Assembly: GCA_964619955.1 (NCBI GenBank)
Contig: CAZUJF010000053.1
Coordinates: forward strand, 1 to 33,438
Length of the DNA: 33,438 nucleotides
Source: JACQFK01 sp964619955
GTDB lineage: Bacteria; Planctomycetota; MHYJ01; JACPRB01
Reading direction: 5' to 3'
This document shows positions 1 to 6,704 of the stretch, piece after piece. Every line of letters starts with the position of its first letter. Within the stretch, counting starts at the first letter, position 1. Both the position numbers and the translations under genes were made by a program. The notes under the pieces are model-generated. The model did not search any database and had not been told where the DNA came from. It worked only from the letters and a program-made list of their open reading frames with translations.

Positions 1-219
1 CCGTTCAAGGACACGACCTCGGTCGCGCTGAACCCGATCATCAAGTTCTCCACGCTCTTCGGCCTGCTGGCCGTGGAGATCGCGCTCAAGATCACGGAGA
101 CCTCCCACAAGGCGCACACGTTCAACTACGGCCCCGTCGTGGGCGTGGTGATGCTCGTGGCCGGCCTGGTCTTCGTCTGGCGCTCCTTCTACTCGATGCG
201 GATCCCGGCGAAGGTGTAG
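1..219 (+). CDS. hppA: Membrane-bound proton- or sodium-translocating pyrophosphatase, 3' end only
   Basis: This is the last 72 codons of a gene that begins before the window, read in frame 1 and ending at TAG 217-219. The residues PFKDTTSVALNPIIKF, followed by a hydrophobic segment and a final membrane helix (about residues 46-62 of the fragment), match the conserved C-terminal end of membrane pyrophosphatases. In that family the NP(L/I)IK motif follows the GDPFKDT loop. The enzyme hydrolyses pyrophosphate and pumps H+ or Na+ across the membrane. The K/A positions that separate K+-dependent from independent types lie outside the fragment, so the subtype cannot be read. The next gene is convergent. 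Confidence 0.85.
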   Translation, partial: PFKDTTSVALNPIIKFSTLFGLLAVEIALKITETSHKAHTFNYGPVVGVVMLVAGLVFVWRSFYSMRIPAKV

Positions 220-236
220 GCGGGGCCGGCGTTGCG

Positions 237-250
237 GCGGGCTCGCCCGC
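237..250. terminator. Short GC hairpin between convergent genes
   Basis: GCGGG (237-241) pairs with CCCGC (246-250) around the tetraloop CTCG. It fills the 32-bp gap between the hppA stop and the stop of the convergent GGDEF gene. There is no T tract on either side, so it is only a candidate weak bidirectional terminator. Confidence 0.3.
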
Positions 251-251
251 G

Positions 252-1256
252 TCAGACCAGCAGCGCGCGGTTCTTGCCGCCGCGCTTGCTCTTGTAGAGG
301 GCCTCGTCCGCCCGCAGCTGCAGTTCGTGAACGGTCTTCGCGTCGTCCGGGAAGACCGCCCCGCCCACCGAGATCGAGAGCTGCAGCTTGCCGCCCTCGT
401 AGCCGATCTTGCGCCCGCCGAGCTCCGAAACGAGGCGCTTCCCGGCGCGGAGCGTCCCGTCGCGGCCCGTGGACGGCAGGATGACCTCGAACTCGTCGCC
501 GCCGTAGCGCGCGACCGTCGCCGCCACGACGTCGGCCGCGCGGACCGTCAGGCCCAGCGTCTTCGCCACGTGTTTGAGCACCGCGTTGCCGGTGTCGTGG
601 CCGTGCGTGTCGTTGATGCCCTTGAAGTCGTCGACGTCGATCATGAGCAGCCCCACCCGCGCCCCCGAGCGCTTCGCCCGGGCCACCTCCTGGCCGAGCC
701 GCTTCTCGAAGTACGCGTGGGTGTAGGCCCGCGTCAGCTTGTCGCGGATCGACTGGCGGTACAGCATCGCGTTGTGGATCGCCAGCGCCGCGTGTTCCGT
801 GAGCACGGCCGCGATCTCCGCCTCCCGCGGCCCGAAGGCGGCCACCACGCCGGGGTTGTCGAGATAGACGGCCCCGATCAGGCGCTCCTTCACGCGCAGC
901 GGCAGGCAGAGCACGGAGAGGATCTTGAGGTTCAGCAGGCTCTGCGAGGTCCCGATGTGCCCGTCGTTCCGGGCATCGGCGGAGAGCAGCGGTTTGCCGC
1001 TCAGGCGCACCTTCTGGAGCACGGTGCTCGAGACGCCCGTCTCGTCCGGGCCGAGTTCGCGGCCCGAGCGGTCGCGCGCCAGCCGGACCTTTTCCTTGTC
1101 TCCCTTGAAGATCACGATCGTCCCCCGCTTTGCGTTGCAGAGGCCGACCGTCGTGTCGAGGATGATCCCGAGCAGCTTGCGGAGGTCGAGCTCCGAGTTG
1201 ATCTTCTTGACGACGTCGAAGACGGGCCGGAGCCCCGCCAGAGGATCGCCGGGCAT
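252..1256 (-). CDS. GAF-GGDEF diguanylate cyclase
   Basis: A 334-residue soluble protein. A GAF sensor domain spans about residues 20-165 and a GGDEF domain about 170-334. The GGDEF domain opens with DKLTRAYTHAYFEKRL, carries the metal and substrate segment MIDVDDFKGINDTHGH, and has an intact GGDEF signature at 252-256. It should make cyclic di-GMP from two GTP. An RxxD (239-242) that would be the inhibitory I-site is present. However, it lies nine residues before GGDEF instead of the usual five, so product inhibition may be altered. No membrane segment is visible. The ATG at 1256 is chosen here. An in-frame GTG at 1268 is an alternative, because a TATACT box sits six bases before it, the spacing seen at several other starts in this window. 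The gene lies 32 bp after the small secreted protein gene. Confidence 0.9.
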   Translation of the reverse strand: MPGDPLAGLRPVFDVVKKINSELDLRKLLGIILDTTVGLCNAKRGTIVIFKGDKEKVRLARDRSGRELGPDETGVSSTVLQKVRLSGKPLLSADARNDGHIGTSQSLLNLKILSVLCLPLRVKERLIGAVYLDNPGVVAAFGPREAEIAAVLTEHAALAIHNAMLYRQSIRDKLTRAYTHAYFEKRLGQEVARAKRSGARVGLLMIDVDDFKGINDTHGHDTGNAVLKHVAKTLGLTVRAADVVAATVARYGGDEFEVILPSTGRDGTLRAGKRLVSELGGRKIGYEGGKLQLSISVGGAVFPDDAKTVHELQLRADEALYKSKRGGKNRALLV

Positions 1257-1274
1257 GCTGCTCGCCACGTCCCG

Positions 1275-1280
1275 AGTATA
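1275..1280 (-). promoter_or_regulatory. -10 box TATACT for the GGDEF gene
   Basis: On the minus strand TATACT lies six bases before the in-frame GTG at 1268 and 18 bases before the ATG at 1256. No good -35 was identified. It would let the cyclase be transcribed independently of the upstream small gene. Confidence 0.45.
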
Positions 1281-1288
1281 CCCCCGGT

Positions 1289-1576
1289 TCAGGGCCCGAG
1301 CCGCGCCTTGAACTCCTCGACCCAGTCGTCGACCGTGTCGGCGGAGCCCTCCAGCTTCCAATAGTACTTGTCCTTGCCGGAGCTCCGCTCGCCCAGCAGG
1401 AGGAGGATCCGGTACGGCCCGTCGGCCTCCGAGTCGCAGTGCATCATTCCGCCGATCTGCGTCAGCGGCCCGTCCTCCACGGGACCCGGACGCTCCACCT
1501 TGAGGGCGCTTCGCAGCGTCCCGTCCAGCGCCGACGGCGTCGTCTGGGACAGCAGCAGGGCCAGCATGAAAGTCAT
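1289..1576 (-). CDS. Small secreted protein of unknown function
   Basis: A 95-residue protein with a short uncharged hydrophobic N-terminus (MTFMLALLLSQ) of the same style as other secreted proteins in this window. The mature part is hydrophilic and mixed in charge, with one Cys (MMHCDSE), a central hydrophobic strand (YRILLLLGE) and an acidic/aromatic tail (DTVDDWVEEFKARLGP). I do not recognise the family. The start could also be the fourth codon, ATG at 1567. A TATAAA box (1580-1585, minus strand) lies immediately upstream. It is the first gene before the GGDEF gene on the same strand, and nothing seen connects the two functions. Confidence 0.55.
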   Translation of the reverse strand: MTFMLALLLSQTTPSALDGTLRSALKVERPGPVEDGPLTQIGGMMHCDSEADGPYRILLLLGERSSGKDKYYWKLEGSADTVDDWVEEFKARLGP

Positions 1577-1579
1577 CCA

Positions 1580-1617
1580 TTTATAGGACGTCCGCCGGCC
1601 CCCGAATGTCGTACCTT
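1580..1617. promoter_or_regulatory. Divergent promoter region (TATAAA minus, TACCTT plus)
   Basis: The 47-bp gap between two divergent genes holds TATAAA on the minus strand (1585 to 1580) and TACCTT on the plus strand (1612-1617). The plus box ends six bases before the ATG at 1624 and no Shine-Dalgarno lies between them, which suggests a leaderless transcript. No convincing -35 for either. Confidence 0.4.
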
Positions 1618-1623
1618 AACACG

Positions 1624-2526
1624 ATGAATCTGCTGCTCGCCCTTTGTCTGCTTCAGGACGCCGCGGCGATCCGCGCGGCCGCCGAGAAGGCCCTGCCCCT
1701 GATCCAGAAAAGCGCCGGCTCCTTCTCGACAAAAGCCGCCTGCTTTTCCTGCCACCATCAGACCCTGCCGATCCTCGCCCTGAGCACGGCCCAGGCGCGC
1801 GGGCTCCGCGTGGAGGGCTTGGAGGCGCTGAAGAAGACGGCGCTCGAGGAACTGGATCCCGCGCCGAAAGCCGCGCTGCCCGGATCATGCTCCGGAAGCG
1901 ACGCGCGCCCCGCCTGGGGGCTCTGGACGCTCGAGCTCCTGGGCCAGGGTCCGGGGCCGGCGTCCAACGACCTGGGCCGGCGCCTCGCAACGCGCCTTCT
2001 GCAGGCGCCGCTGCCGGTCCATGAATCGGCCCTCGCCCTCCGCGCCCTCTCGAAATACCGCGTGGCCGCGAATCACCCCGGCGTTTCCGAATGGGCCCGG
2101 AAGGAACTTGAAGAGCTCTCGCTTCCCCGGTCCAAGAACAGCCTCGAAAAGGCGGCCCGCATCCTCGCCCTGTACCAGGCCGGCCGCCTGACGCACGACG
2201 TCGCGGAGGACCTCGTCCGCGAGCAGCGCGGGGACGGCGGCTGGTCCCCCACGCCGCTGGACGGCAGCGAACCCGGCGCGACGGCATACGTCCTGGCCTC
2301 GCTCCACGCCGCCGGCGCGCTGAAGAGCTCCGATCCCGTGTACCGCAAGGGCCTCGGCTTCCTCATCGCCACGCAGAAGCCCGACGGCTCCTGGCACACG
2401 CGATCGTCCGCCCGGCCGCGCCACCCGGGCCTCGACTCGGGGTTCCCCTACAACCGGGACGCCGTCGCGTCCCTGATGACGAGCTGCTGGGCGCTCAGCG
2501 TCCTGGCGGACGGGCTGGATCCGTAG
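1624..2526 (+). CDS. Secreted CxxCH protein with prenyltransferase/squalene-cyclase-like repeats
   Basis: A 300-residue protein with an 11-residue uncharged hydrophobic start (MNLLLALCLLQ), then a CFSCHH motif (C40, C43, H44) that fits covalent c-type heme attachment. The rest is an alpha-helical repeat region with two QxxDGxW-like motifs (QRGDGGWSP and QKPDGSWHT), which are the signatures of terpenoid cyclase and prenyltransferase toroids. At 300 residues it is about half the length of a squalene-hopene cyclase, and no DxDD acid motif is visible, so cyclase activity is doubtful. A periplasmic heme-binding or binding-fold role is an inference. An upstream in-frame ATG at 1606 was not chosen because it adds a polar hexapeptide before the signal and precedes the -10-like box. 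The last 32 bp overlap the convergent peptidase gene. Confidence 0.75.
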   Translation: MNLLLALCLLQDAAAIRAAAEKALPLIQKSAGSFSTKAACFSCHHQTLPILALSTAQARGLRVEGLEALKKTALEELDPAPKAALPGSCSGSDARPAWGLWTLELLGQGPGPASNDLGRRLATRLLQAPLPVHESALALRALSKYRVAANHPGVSEWARKELEELSLPRSKNSLEKAARILALYQAGRLTHDVAEDLVREQRGDGGWSPTPLDGSEPGATAYVLASLHAAGALKSSDPVYRKGLGFLIATQKPDGSWHTRSSARPRHPGLDSGFPYNRDAVASLMTSCWALSVLADGLDP

Positions 2527-3304
2527 ACTCCACCCAGATCGCCGAGCCCGACCAGTCCGCCTCGAAACGCTCCCGCGGCAGCGCCGTATGCCCCGCGCGC
2601 GGATCCATGAAGCGCACCGTGTCGGGCGTCAGCTCCGTCACGAGCACCGAATGCCCGATCCCCGGGGGCACCTTGATCGCGACCAGGGCGGGGAGCGGGA
2701 CCCGGTCCAGGGGCAGGCGCGCGACCCGGACCTCGCCCCGGTCCTCGAGTTTGCGCCGCAGCCCCCGCGCCAGACCGGACTCCGAGGTGCCCGCCGAGAT
2801 GCCGAAGGTCCGCGTCAGACACAGCTGCGCCATTTCCAGCTCGGTCGCCGGCACCCCGTAGCGGTGCAGCAGCGCCGCGGCGGAGGCCGGCGCGCAGCTG
2901 TAGTTGGAGGTCTGCAGGCACACGCCGTTCTCCCGGACCGTGCCCCGCAAGCGGTGGTCCGCGACCAGCCCCCAGCCCGCCGCGAACATCAGCACGACCA
3001 TCAGGCCGCCGCTGATCAGCAGCGCGTCGCGCTTGAGCATCGAGTGCCGCGCCACCCAGCTGCCCGCGCCCACCAGGAACATCCCCGGCCAGGCGATCCC
3101 CCAGGGCTCCACGTAGGGATAGCCGTCCCAGGTCACCATCGAGGCCTCGAACGCGGGGATGCGGCCCGTGACGGCCTTGAGGACGGCGAGCGTCATCATG
3201 ACCGAGGACAGCAGCGTCGCGGTCCGGAGGGAGCCCTTCGCGGCGCTCCAGCCCCAGAAGGTGAAGGCCCCCGCCCCGAGCGCCTGGCCGACGAGCAGCA
3301 GCAT
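2495..3304 (-). CDS. Membrane-anchored C39-like cysteine peptidase
   Basis: A 269-residue protein in two halves. Residues 1-115 hold about four hydrophobic segments. Residues 120-269 form a papain-like peptidase C39 domain. The catalytic set is visible: Cys137 in NYSCAPAS, His218 in GIGHSV and Asp234 in MDPRAGH, in the order and spacing of the C39 family. C39 peptidases usually cleave double-glycine leaders at the N-terminus of bacteriocin ABC exporters. Here there is no ABC domain, and the peptidase domain is C-terminal and probably faces the periplasm. Its ATG follows directly on the TAG of the upstream gene with no spacing, so the two are likely translationally coupled. The substrate is unknown. 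The gene is convergent with and overlaps the CxxCH protein gene. Confidence 0.8.
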   Translation of the reverse strand: MLLLVGQALGAGAFTFWGWSAAKGSLRTATLLSSVMMTLAVLKAVTGRIPAFEASMVTWDGYPYVEPWGIAWPGMFLVGAGSWVARHSMLKRDALLISGGLMVVLMFAAGWGLVADHRLRGTVRENGVCLQTSNYSCAPASAAALLHRYGVPATELEMAQLCLTRTFGISAGTSESGLARGLRRKLEDRGEVRVARLPLDRVPLPALVAIKVPPGIGHSVLVTELTPDTVRFMDPRAGHTALPRERFEADWSGSAIWVESTDPARPPGR

Positions 3305-3694
3305 CTACCGGAAGGGTACCCCACGAACGCCGATCAGGCGGCCCAGCCCCCAGATTCCGGCGATGCAGGCGCCGCCGCCGACCCAATACAGGGGCATCAC
3401 CCCGTGGCGGTGGGCGGAGCAGAGCAGGTTCAAGCCCACCACCCCCCAGACCGGCGTGAAGAGCCCCAGGGCCGGAAGGACGCCGCCCCGGACGTCGCGC
3501 CGCAGCAGGTCCGCATAGAACAGACCGAGCAGCCCGCTCAGCGCGGCCATGCCGAACTTGAGGCTCCGCGCGGGCTCCTCCCACGCGGAGATCTCGCGGG
3601 CATGAAGGATCGTATGTCCCGCCAGGAAGAGGGTCATCGCCGCCGCCAGAAGCAGCGTGGCGCGCCTCACCAGGGCCTGCGGGTCCGACGGCAT
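3305..3694 (-). CDS. Four-helix membrane protein coupled to the C39-like peptidase
   Basis: A 129-residue protein with four hydrophobic segments, around residues 10-28, 43-60, 66-88 and 97-118. No recognised domain and no conserved catalytic pattern was seen. A longer in-frame extension upstream exists, but it runs backwards into pgi and is rich in Ser/Arg, as expected of an antisense shadow. The ATG at 3694 also has a TACGAT box ending six bases before it, so that start was chosen. It is the first gene of a two-gene unit with the peptidase and may be its membrane partner. That role is an inference from gene order alone. Confidence 0.65.
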   Translation of the reverse strand: MPSDPQALVRRATLLLAAAMTLFLAGHTILHAREISAWEEPARSLKFGMAALSGLLGLFYADLLRRDVRGGVLPALGLFTPVWGVVGLNLLCSAHRHGVMPLYWVGGGACIAGIWGLGRLIGVRGVPFR

Positions 3695-3700
3695 CCCGGC

Positions 3701-3706
3701 ATCGTA
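3701..3706 (-). promoter_or_regulatory. -10-like box TACGAT, leaderless geometry
   Basis: TACGAT on the minus strand is followed by six bases (GCCGGG) and then the ATG at 3694. There is no Shine-Dalgarno. It fits the TAnnnT pattern seen before several other genes in the window. Confidence 0.4.
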
Positions 3707-3731
3707 ACGGAGACCCGGGAAGGCCGCCATG

Positions 3732-3760
3732 TTCCCAGCGGACGGGGCTTGCCCTATAAT
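3732..3760 (+). promoter_or_regulatory. pgi promoter TTCCCA-N17-TATAAT
   Basis: A perfect -10 hexamer TATAAT (3755-3760) lies 17 bases after TTCCCA (3732-3737), which matches the -35 consensus at four of six positions. The predicted start of transcription is about 3767. This leaves a short leader with the Shine-Dalgarno AAAGGA before the ATG at 3786. Confidence 0.65.
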
Positions 3761-3785
3761 CCCCGCTCCGTTCTGAAAGGACGAC

Positions 3786-5345
3786 ATGAGCTCCAAACCG
3801 GACTGGTCCCGCTTCCGCGACTCCCTCTGCAGCGTCCCCGCCCTCGGCCTCACGCTCGACGCGAGCCGCATGGGCGCCGGCGACGCCGTCCTCGACCGCC
3901 TGGCCCCCGCGCTGGACCGGGCCTTCAGCGACATGGACGCCCTCGAAAAGGGCGCCGTCGCCAATCCCGACGAAAAGCGCCGCGTCGGCCACTACTGGCT
4001 CCGCGCGCCGCAGCTCGCGCCGTCGAAGGATCTCGGCGACGCCATCCGGGCCGCGATCGCGTCCGTGAAGGATTTCGCCGCGGGCGTGCACGCCGGGAAG
4101 ATCCGCCCCCCCAAGGCGCCGAAGTTCACGCAGCTGCTCTCCATCGGCATCGGCGGCTCCGCGCTCGGCCCCATGTTCGTCGCCGACGCGCTCGGCGAGC
4201 CCGGCCGCGACCGCATGGCCGTCCACTTCCTCGACAACACCGACCCCGACGGCATCGCGCGCACGCTGCGCGGCCTCGCCGGCCGCCTCCCCGAAACGCT
4301 CGCGCTCGTCATCTCGAAGAGCGGCAGCACGCCCGAGCCGCGCAACGCCATGCTCGCGGCCGCCGCGGCGTTCAAGGCGGCGGGCCTGGACTTCGCGAAA
4401 CAGGCCGTCGCCGTCACGGGCGAGGGCTCGCAACTCGACCGCGAGGCCGCCGGCTGGCTGGCCCGCTTTCCCATGTGGGACTGGGTCGGCGGCCGCACGA
4501 GCGTGCTGAGCGCCGTCGGCCTGCTCCCCGCCGCGCTTCAGGGCCTCGACGTCGACGTGCTGCTCGCCGGCGCGGCCGCCTGCGACGAGGCCACGCGCCT
4601 GCGGGACCTGAAGCGCAACCCCGCCGCGCTCATGGCCCTGCTCTGGCACCATGCCACGGACGGCCGGGGCTCGAAGGACCTGGTCCTGCTCCCCTACAAG
4701 GACCGCCTCCTGCTCTTCAGCCGCTACCTGCAGCAGCTGATCATGGAATCGCTCGGCAAGGAGCTCGACCTCCAGGGCCGACGCGTGAACCAGGGGATCA
4801 GCGTCTACGGCAACAAGGGCTCGACCGACCAGCACGCCTACGTGCAGCAGCTGCGCGACGGCGTGCCGAACTTCTTCGTCACGTTCATCCGCGTGCTCGA
4901 GGCGGGCGGCGACCCCTCCCCCGTCGAGCCCGGCGTGAACGCCGGCGATTATCTGCACGGCTTCCTGCTGGGCACCCGCGAGGCGCTCTCCGGCAGCGGC
5001 CGGGCCTCGATGACGATCAGCATCCCGCGCGTGGACGCCCGCACCGTGGGCGCCCTGGTCGCGCTCTTCGAGCGGGCCGTCGGCCTCTACGCGTCGATGA
5101 TCGGCATCAACGCCTACCACCAGCCGGGGGTCGAGGCGGGCAAGAAGGCCGCCTCGGCCGTGCTGGCCCTGCAGACCCGGCTCGTCGCCGCGCTCGCGAA
5201 GCAGCCGCAGACCGCGGAGGCGCTGGCGAAGGCGGCGGGCTCGGAGGATGCGGAGAGCGCCTTCCTGCTCCTGGAGCACCTGGCGGCGAACGGACGGGCG
5301 GCGATGACGGGCTCGGGTCCCGACGCGCGCTTCAGCGGGCTCTAG
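3786..5345 (+). CDS. pgi: Glucose-6-phosphate isomerase
   Basis: A 519-residue cytoplasmic enzyme that interconverts glucose 6-phosphate and fructose 6-phosphate. The family motifs are present in order: GIGGSALG (121-128), the phosphate-binding loop SKSGST (177-182), GGRTSVLSAVG (about 235-245), Glu321 in ESLGKE, His350 in GSTDQH, and the catalytic Lys in GVEAGKKAA (453-454). Length is within the bacterial range. Translation starts at the ATG at 3786 after AAAGGA. It stands alone, divergent from the small membrane protein gene and convergent with the outer-membrane protein gene. The 62-bp gap after its stop holds a tandem heptad repeat. Confidence 0.97.
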   Translation: MSSKPDWSRFRDSLCSVPALGLTLDASRMGAGDAVLDRLAPALDRAFSDMDALEKGAVANPDEKRRVGHYWLRAPQLAPSKDLGDAIRAAIASVKDFAAGVHAGKIRPPKAPKFTQLLSIGIGGSALGPMFVADALGEPGRDRMAVHFLDNTDPDGIARTLRGLAGRLPETLALVISKSGSTPEPRNAMLAAAAAFKAAGLDFAKQAVAVTGEGSQLDREAAGWLARFPMWDWVGGRTSVLSAVGLLPAALQGLDVDVLLAGAAACDEATRLRDLKRNPAALMALLWHHATDGRGSKDLVLLPYKDRLLLFSRYLQQLIMESLGKELDLQGRRVNQGISVYGNKGSTDQHAYVQQLRDGVPNFFVTFIRVLEAGGDPSPVEPGVNAGDYLHGFLLGTREALSGSGRASMTISIPRVDARTVGALVALFERAVGLYASMIGINAYHQPGVEAGKKAASAVLALQTRLVAALAKQPQTAEALAKAAGSEDAESAFLLLEHLAANGRAAMTGSGPDARFSGL

Positions 5346-5348
5346 CGG

Positions 5349-5376
5349 CAGCTACGAACTGCAAGCTACCAGCTCC
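5349..5376 (-). repeat. Four tandem copies of a degenerate 7-bp unit (GTAGCTG-like)
   Basis: Read on the minus strand the units are GGAGCTG, GTAGCTT, GCAGTTC and GTAGCTG, contiguous and exactly in 7-bp register. The array begins three bases after the pgi stop. The same unit forms a second four-copy array at 25341-25368. Confidence 0.6.
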
Positions 5377-5407
5377 GCGAGCAACCCGGGCTTCTGACCG
5401 CGAGCTC

Positions 5408-6616
5408 TTAGAACTCGAAGGTCAACCCGGCGGCGAAGTTCGGGGCGTCGCCGCCCACGTCGCCGGCGATGTCCAGCGAGCGCGACTTGCCCGCCTCGTT
5501 GCTCCACGCCAGGCCGAGGCCGTACGTGAAGATGTTGAAGGCCTCGTCCTTCGTGCTCAGCACGAGGCGGTAGGAGCCCGTCATCGGCAGGTCGTCGGGA
5601 TCCGACCACGGCGCGTCGAACCGGCGGTAGCCGATGCGCGGGTAGATGTTGATCTTGTCTCCGGCGGAGGGGAACCACGTGTTCAGCTTGATGCGGTACT
5701 CCATGCCGATCGAGAAGTTGAAGGCGTCCTCGAAGCCGTCGTAGTTGGCGTAGAGCGGATCCTCCGCGGTCGCGCTCCACTCGATCCACTGGAAGTCCAT
5801 CGTCACGCGCAGCGGGGAGCCCTCGAAGAGATAGAACGTCATGCCGATGTTGAGCTGCTGGGGCATGTCGAAGGCCGGAAGGATGTCCGTCGCGATCGAG
5901 AAGTCGTAGTTGACCGCGCTCGTGTAGGCGACGCCGAGGTTGACCTTGAAGTTCTCCGTGTTGTCGAAGAGCCCCAGCAGCAGGCCCGCGCCGAAGCCGA
6001 TGCCGGTGCTGGAATCCTGCTCGTCCCGCTGCTGCGAGGGCTCCTGCGAGGAGAACTGCCAGCGCTCATACCCGATGTCGAAGCTGAGGCCGACGGAGAG
6101 GTGGTTGAAGAATCCGGCGGTCCCGGCCTCCTTGAATTTGAAGTCCTTCGCCAGCGCCACGCGGAAGCGGGAGAGGTCCTGCTGGACTTCCGCCTCGGGC
6201 ACGAACGTCGTCTGGAGCGGGTCCGAGACGTGGTCCATGGCGTAGTTCAGCAGGTAGGGGCGGGCGTAGCAGATGCCGACCGCCAGGTCGTTGCCCAGCT
6301 GGAACACGAAGCCGATGTAGGAGGGCAGCAGCGCGGGGTCCGCCAGCACGGTCTTCGCCTCGACGGTGAATTCCGTGGTGTCCCCGGGCCCCCGCTCCTC
6401 GCCGCGGGGATAGGCGGTGTAGGTCTGGTACGCGATCGACATCTGGTCGGGCTGGGTCGCGATGCCGGCGGGGTTGAGCCAGACGGAGACCGGATCGTCC
6501 TCGAACGCCGTGTAGCTGCCGCCCATGCCCTTCGTGCGCGCGCCCAGCTGCTGATCCTGGGCCAGCGCCACGCCGGCGAGCGCCAGAACGAACACCAACG
6601 ACGGAACAATCCTCAT
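5408..6616 (-). CDS. Outer-membrane beta-barrel protein, PorV/UPF0164 or FadL-like
   Basis: A 402-residue protein with a classic signal peptide (MRIVPSLVFVLALAGVALAQ). The mature N-terminus GARTKGMGGSYTAFEDDP...LNPAG is the hallmark of the PorV/PorQ/UPF0164 and FadL-related barrels. Alternating hydrophobic and polar strands fill the rest, and the chain ends in Phe (AAGLTFEF), the usual signal for outer-membrane insertion. It shows that the organism has an outer membrane. Its cargo cannot be read: FadL members take up hydrophobic molecules, and PorV members act in type IX secretion. No type IX genes are in view. The ATG at 6616 was chosen because AGGGAGG lies just upstream. An ATG eight codons earlier lacks this. 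Confidence 0.8.
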   Translation of the reverse strand: MRIVPSLVFVLALAGVALAQDQQLGARTKGMGGSYTAFEDDPVSVWLNPAGIATQPDQMSIAYQTYTAYPRGEERGPGDTTEFTVEAKTVLADPALLPSYIGFVFQLGNDLAVGICYARPYLLNYAMDHVSDPLQTTFVPEAEVQQDLSRFRVALAKDFKFKEAGTAGFFNHLSVGLSFDIGYERWQFSSQEPSQQRDEQDSSTGIGFGAGLLLGLFDNTENFKVNLGVAYTSAVNYDFSIATDILPAFDMPQQLNIGMTFYLFEGSPLRVTMDFQWIEWSATAEDPLYANYDGFEDAFNFSIGMEYRIKLNTWFPSAGDKINIYPRIGYRRFDAPWSDPDDLPMTGSYRLVLSTKDEAFNIFTYGLGLAWSNEAGKSRSLDIAGDVGGDAPNFAAGLTFEF

Positions 6617-6639
6617 CCCAAGCCTCCCTAGGGTGTCCA

Positions 6640-6645
6640 ACTATA
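6640..6645 (-). promoter_or_regulatory. Extended -10 (TGA-TATAGT) for the outer-membrane protein gene
   Basis: The minus strand reads TGATATAGT, a TGn extended -10. The start of transcription would be near 6633. The leader carries the Shine-Dalgarno AGGGAGG before the ATG at 6616. Confidence 0.55.
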
Positions 6646-6689
6646 TCAGGGGCCCCTTGGGTCTAGAAGAAAAAAGACGGGCCCGCCCA

Positions 6690-6695
6690 TATAAT
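6690..6695 (+). promoter_or_regulatory. -10 box TATAAT close to the oxidoreductase start
   Basis: A perfect TATAAT ends nine bases before the ATG at 6705. Transcription would begin at about 6702, leaving almost no leader, and no Shine-Dalgarno is present. No -35 match lies at the usual distance. Confidence 0.5.
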
Positions 6696-6704
6696 GCGCA
6701 CCGG

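Noticed and set aside
2448..6631. Very long open frames on both strands over pgi and its neighbours (up to about 1347 codons)
   Set aside because: They are Arg/Pro/Gly- or Ala-rich shadows of pgi, the C39 gene and the outer-membrane gene, typical of high-GC DNA, and have no domain or start signal.
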